In this document: positions 63,024 through 64,000 of the stretch, piece after piece
Layout of the letters: each line of letters opens with the position of its first letter
Position numbering within the stretch: the first letter of the stretch is position 1
Translations under genes and position numbers: made by a program
Notes under the pieces: model-generated
Told to the model about the DNA's origin: nothing
Seen by the model: only the letters and a program-made list of their open reading frames with translations
The model's database searches: none
Source of the DNA: Paraburkholderia panacisoli
Lineage (GTDB): Bacteria; Pseudomonadota; Gammaproteobacteria; Burkholderiales; Burkholderiaceae
Assembly (NCBI RefSeq): GCF_008369935.1
Contig: NZ_VTUZ01000002.1
Location: forward strand, 124,001-188,000
Direction of reading: 5' to 3'
Length of the DNA stretch: 64,000 nt

Positions 63024-64000
63024 TCACGCTGGCGCGGCATCGCGCGCGGGGAGCACGGCGCGGCCGGGACGGCTATAAGCGATCCGAAAGTTTAACATAA
63101 CGAGCAAAAGCAGCAGGATCGCGGCCCCACCGTTATGCGCGACCGCAATCGGCAAAGGCCATTGCAGGACGATATTCGAGAGCCCTGTGACGAACTGGAC
63201 CAGCACCACCAGCAACACGCCGTTCGCCGGCCGCCGCAGCGATTCGAAGCGGCGCAGTTTCAGCGCGAACCACAGCAGATAGGCGATCACCACGAATGCA
63301 AACGTGCGGTGCGTCCAGTGAATCGCCACGAGCGCGTCCTGGGTGATCACGTCGCCGTCGCCGGTCATGCCGAGCGCACGCCATAGGTGGAAGCCATGCG
63401 CGAAGTCCATCGGCGGGACCCATTGGCCGTTGCAGGTCGGGAAGTCGGTGCAGGCGAGCACCGCGTAGTTGGTGCTGACCCAGCCGCCCAAGGCGATTTG
63501 CGCGACCAGCAGCGCCAAACCCGCCAGCGCCGCCGCGCGCCAGCGCGCGGCTTCGGGTTCGTAAGCGGGCAATGGGGTGAGCCGCGCGGCCAGCCAGCCG
63601 AGCGTGCCGAGCAGCGCGAGACCGAGCAGCAGATGCGTCGTCACGATGACCGGCTGCAGTTTCATCGTCACGGTCCACGCGCCGAATACGCCCTGCACGA
63701 GGATCAGCAGCAGGAGCGAGGTCGTCCACCACGGCGACACATGCAGCGGACGGCGCTTGATGCGCGCCGTCCACGCAATGATCGTCTGCGCGATGATCAG
63801 CACGCCGATCGCCATCGCGAAGTATCGGTGGATCATTTCGATCCAGGCCTTCGTCATGCTGACCGGCCCGGTGGGCATGGCCTGATGCGCGGCGGCAATC
63901 GCCGCGTGCGCGATGAACGGCGACGACGTGCCGTAGCAGCCCGGCCAGTCGGGACAGCCGAGCCCGGAATCGGTGAGACGCGTGAAACCGCCGAACATCA
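63024..64000 (-). CDS. ctaA: Heme A synthase, 5' end outside window
   Basis: About 325 residues of a COX15/CtaA-type heme A synthase. The visible part starts within GGFTRLTDSGLGCPDWPGC, a conserved segment just after TM1, so only the N-terminal end is missing beyond base 64000. Heme-ligand histidines appear in EMIHRYFA, VTTHLLLG, AIHWTHRTF and VAHNGG. It oxidises heme O to heme A and is followed by ctaB six nt later. Confidence 0.96.
   Translation of the reverse strand, partial: MFGGFTRLTDSGLGCPDWPGCYGTSSPFIAHAAIAAAHQAMPTGPVSMTKAWIEMIHRYFAMAIGVLIIAQTIIAWTARIKRRPLHVSPWWTTSLLLLILVQGVFGAWTVTMKLQPVIVTTHLLLGLALLGTLGWLAARLTPLPAYEPEAARWRAAALAGLALLVAQIALGGWVSTNYAVLACTDFPTCNGQWVPPMDFAHGFHLWRALGMTGDGDVITQDALVAIHWTHRTFAFVVIAYLLWFALKLRRFESLRRPANGVLLVVLVQFVTGLSNIVLQWPLPIAVAHNGGAAILLLLLVMLNFRIAYSRPGRAVLPARDAAPA

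Overview
The window is chromosomal DNA from a high-GC betaproteobacterium, most likely Burkholderia sensu lato (Paraburkholderia or a close relative). The basis is the protein sequences themselves plus gene order: ssb-MFS-uvrA; kdsD-kdsC-lptCAB-rpoN-hpf-ptsN-hprK-rapZ; tpr-lolB-ispE-tRNA-Gln-prs-rplY-pth; coaD-rsmD/ftsY; and an EIIA-HPr-EI nag cluster. Nearly all of it is core genome with dense coding, short gaps and clear intrinsic terminators. About 53 protein genes (two cut by the window ends), one short leader-peptide ORF and one tRNA can be supported.

Layout. (1) 1-3477: three overlapping minus-strand tyrosine recombinase-type genes, of lower GC than the rest, ending beside the ssb terminator. 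This is the only clearly mobile region; a 14-bp inverted repeat lies between the first recombinase start and ssb. (2) 3.6-11.3 kb: ssb, an MFS transporter, uvrA, an AI-2E-family membrane protein and a PepSY membrane protein. (3) 11.5-16.8 kb, minus strand: purU, a Nudix hydrolase, a LysE exporter, apt and a CPA2 antiporter. (4) 16.9-26.3 kb, plus strand: Kdo synthesis and LPS transport (kdsDC, lptCAB), then sigma-54 with its regulatory neighbours (rpoN, hpf, ptsN, hprK, rapZ). (5) 26.4-38.9 kb: mutY-mutM, the lolB-ispE-tRNA-prs-rplY-pth run, hisC, ferredoxin, coaD, rsmD and ftsY. (6) 38.9-43.2 kb: a maiA/FAH pair, ybiB, and a second leuA with a probable leucine leader peptide. (7) 43.2-49.1 kb: an NTF2-like protein, pagL, rpoH behind a perfect CIRCE, and cydP-cydA-cydB-cydX. 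(8) 49.2-57 kb: the N-acetylglucosamine operon nagR-nagA-nagB-nagF-nagE with a promoter carrying candidate operators. (9) 57-64 kb: a MarR-GNAT fusion, metQ, a chemoreceptor, a YciI protein, and sco-ctaB-ctaA for cytochrome oxidase assembly.

How the genes work together. Regions 4 and 5 serve the envelope: Kdo synthesis, LPS export, lipoprotein localisation and isoprenoids. PtsN, HprK and RapZ form the regulatory side of the PTS, while the nag operon is a dedicated GlcNAc uptake PTS that carries its own EI and HPr. Heme O and A synthesis plus SCO serve aa3-type oxidase and cydABX serves the bd oxidase, so two respiratory branches are represented.

Most worth a second look: the recombinase trio and its flanking dyad; a 24-residue leader ORF with six Leu codons (three of them CTA) placed at a predicted transcription start; the leuA behind it, which stops at the end of the catalytic barrel; a 45-bp tandem hairpin repeat before hisC; a NagE with a second EIIB-like domain lacking its cysteine; and CIRCE control of rpoH. 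I found no CRISPR array, rRNA, IS element or toxin-antitoxin pair.
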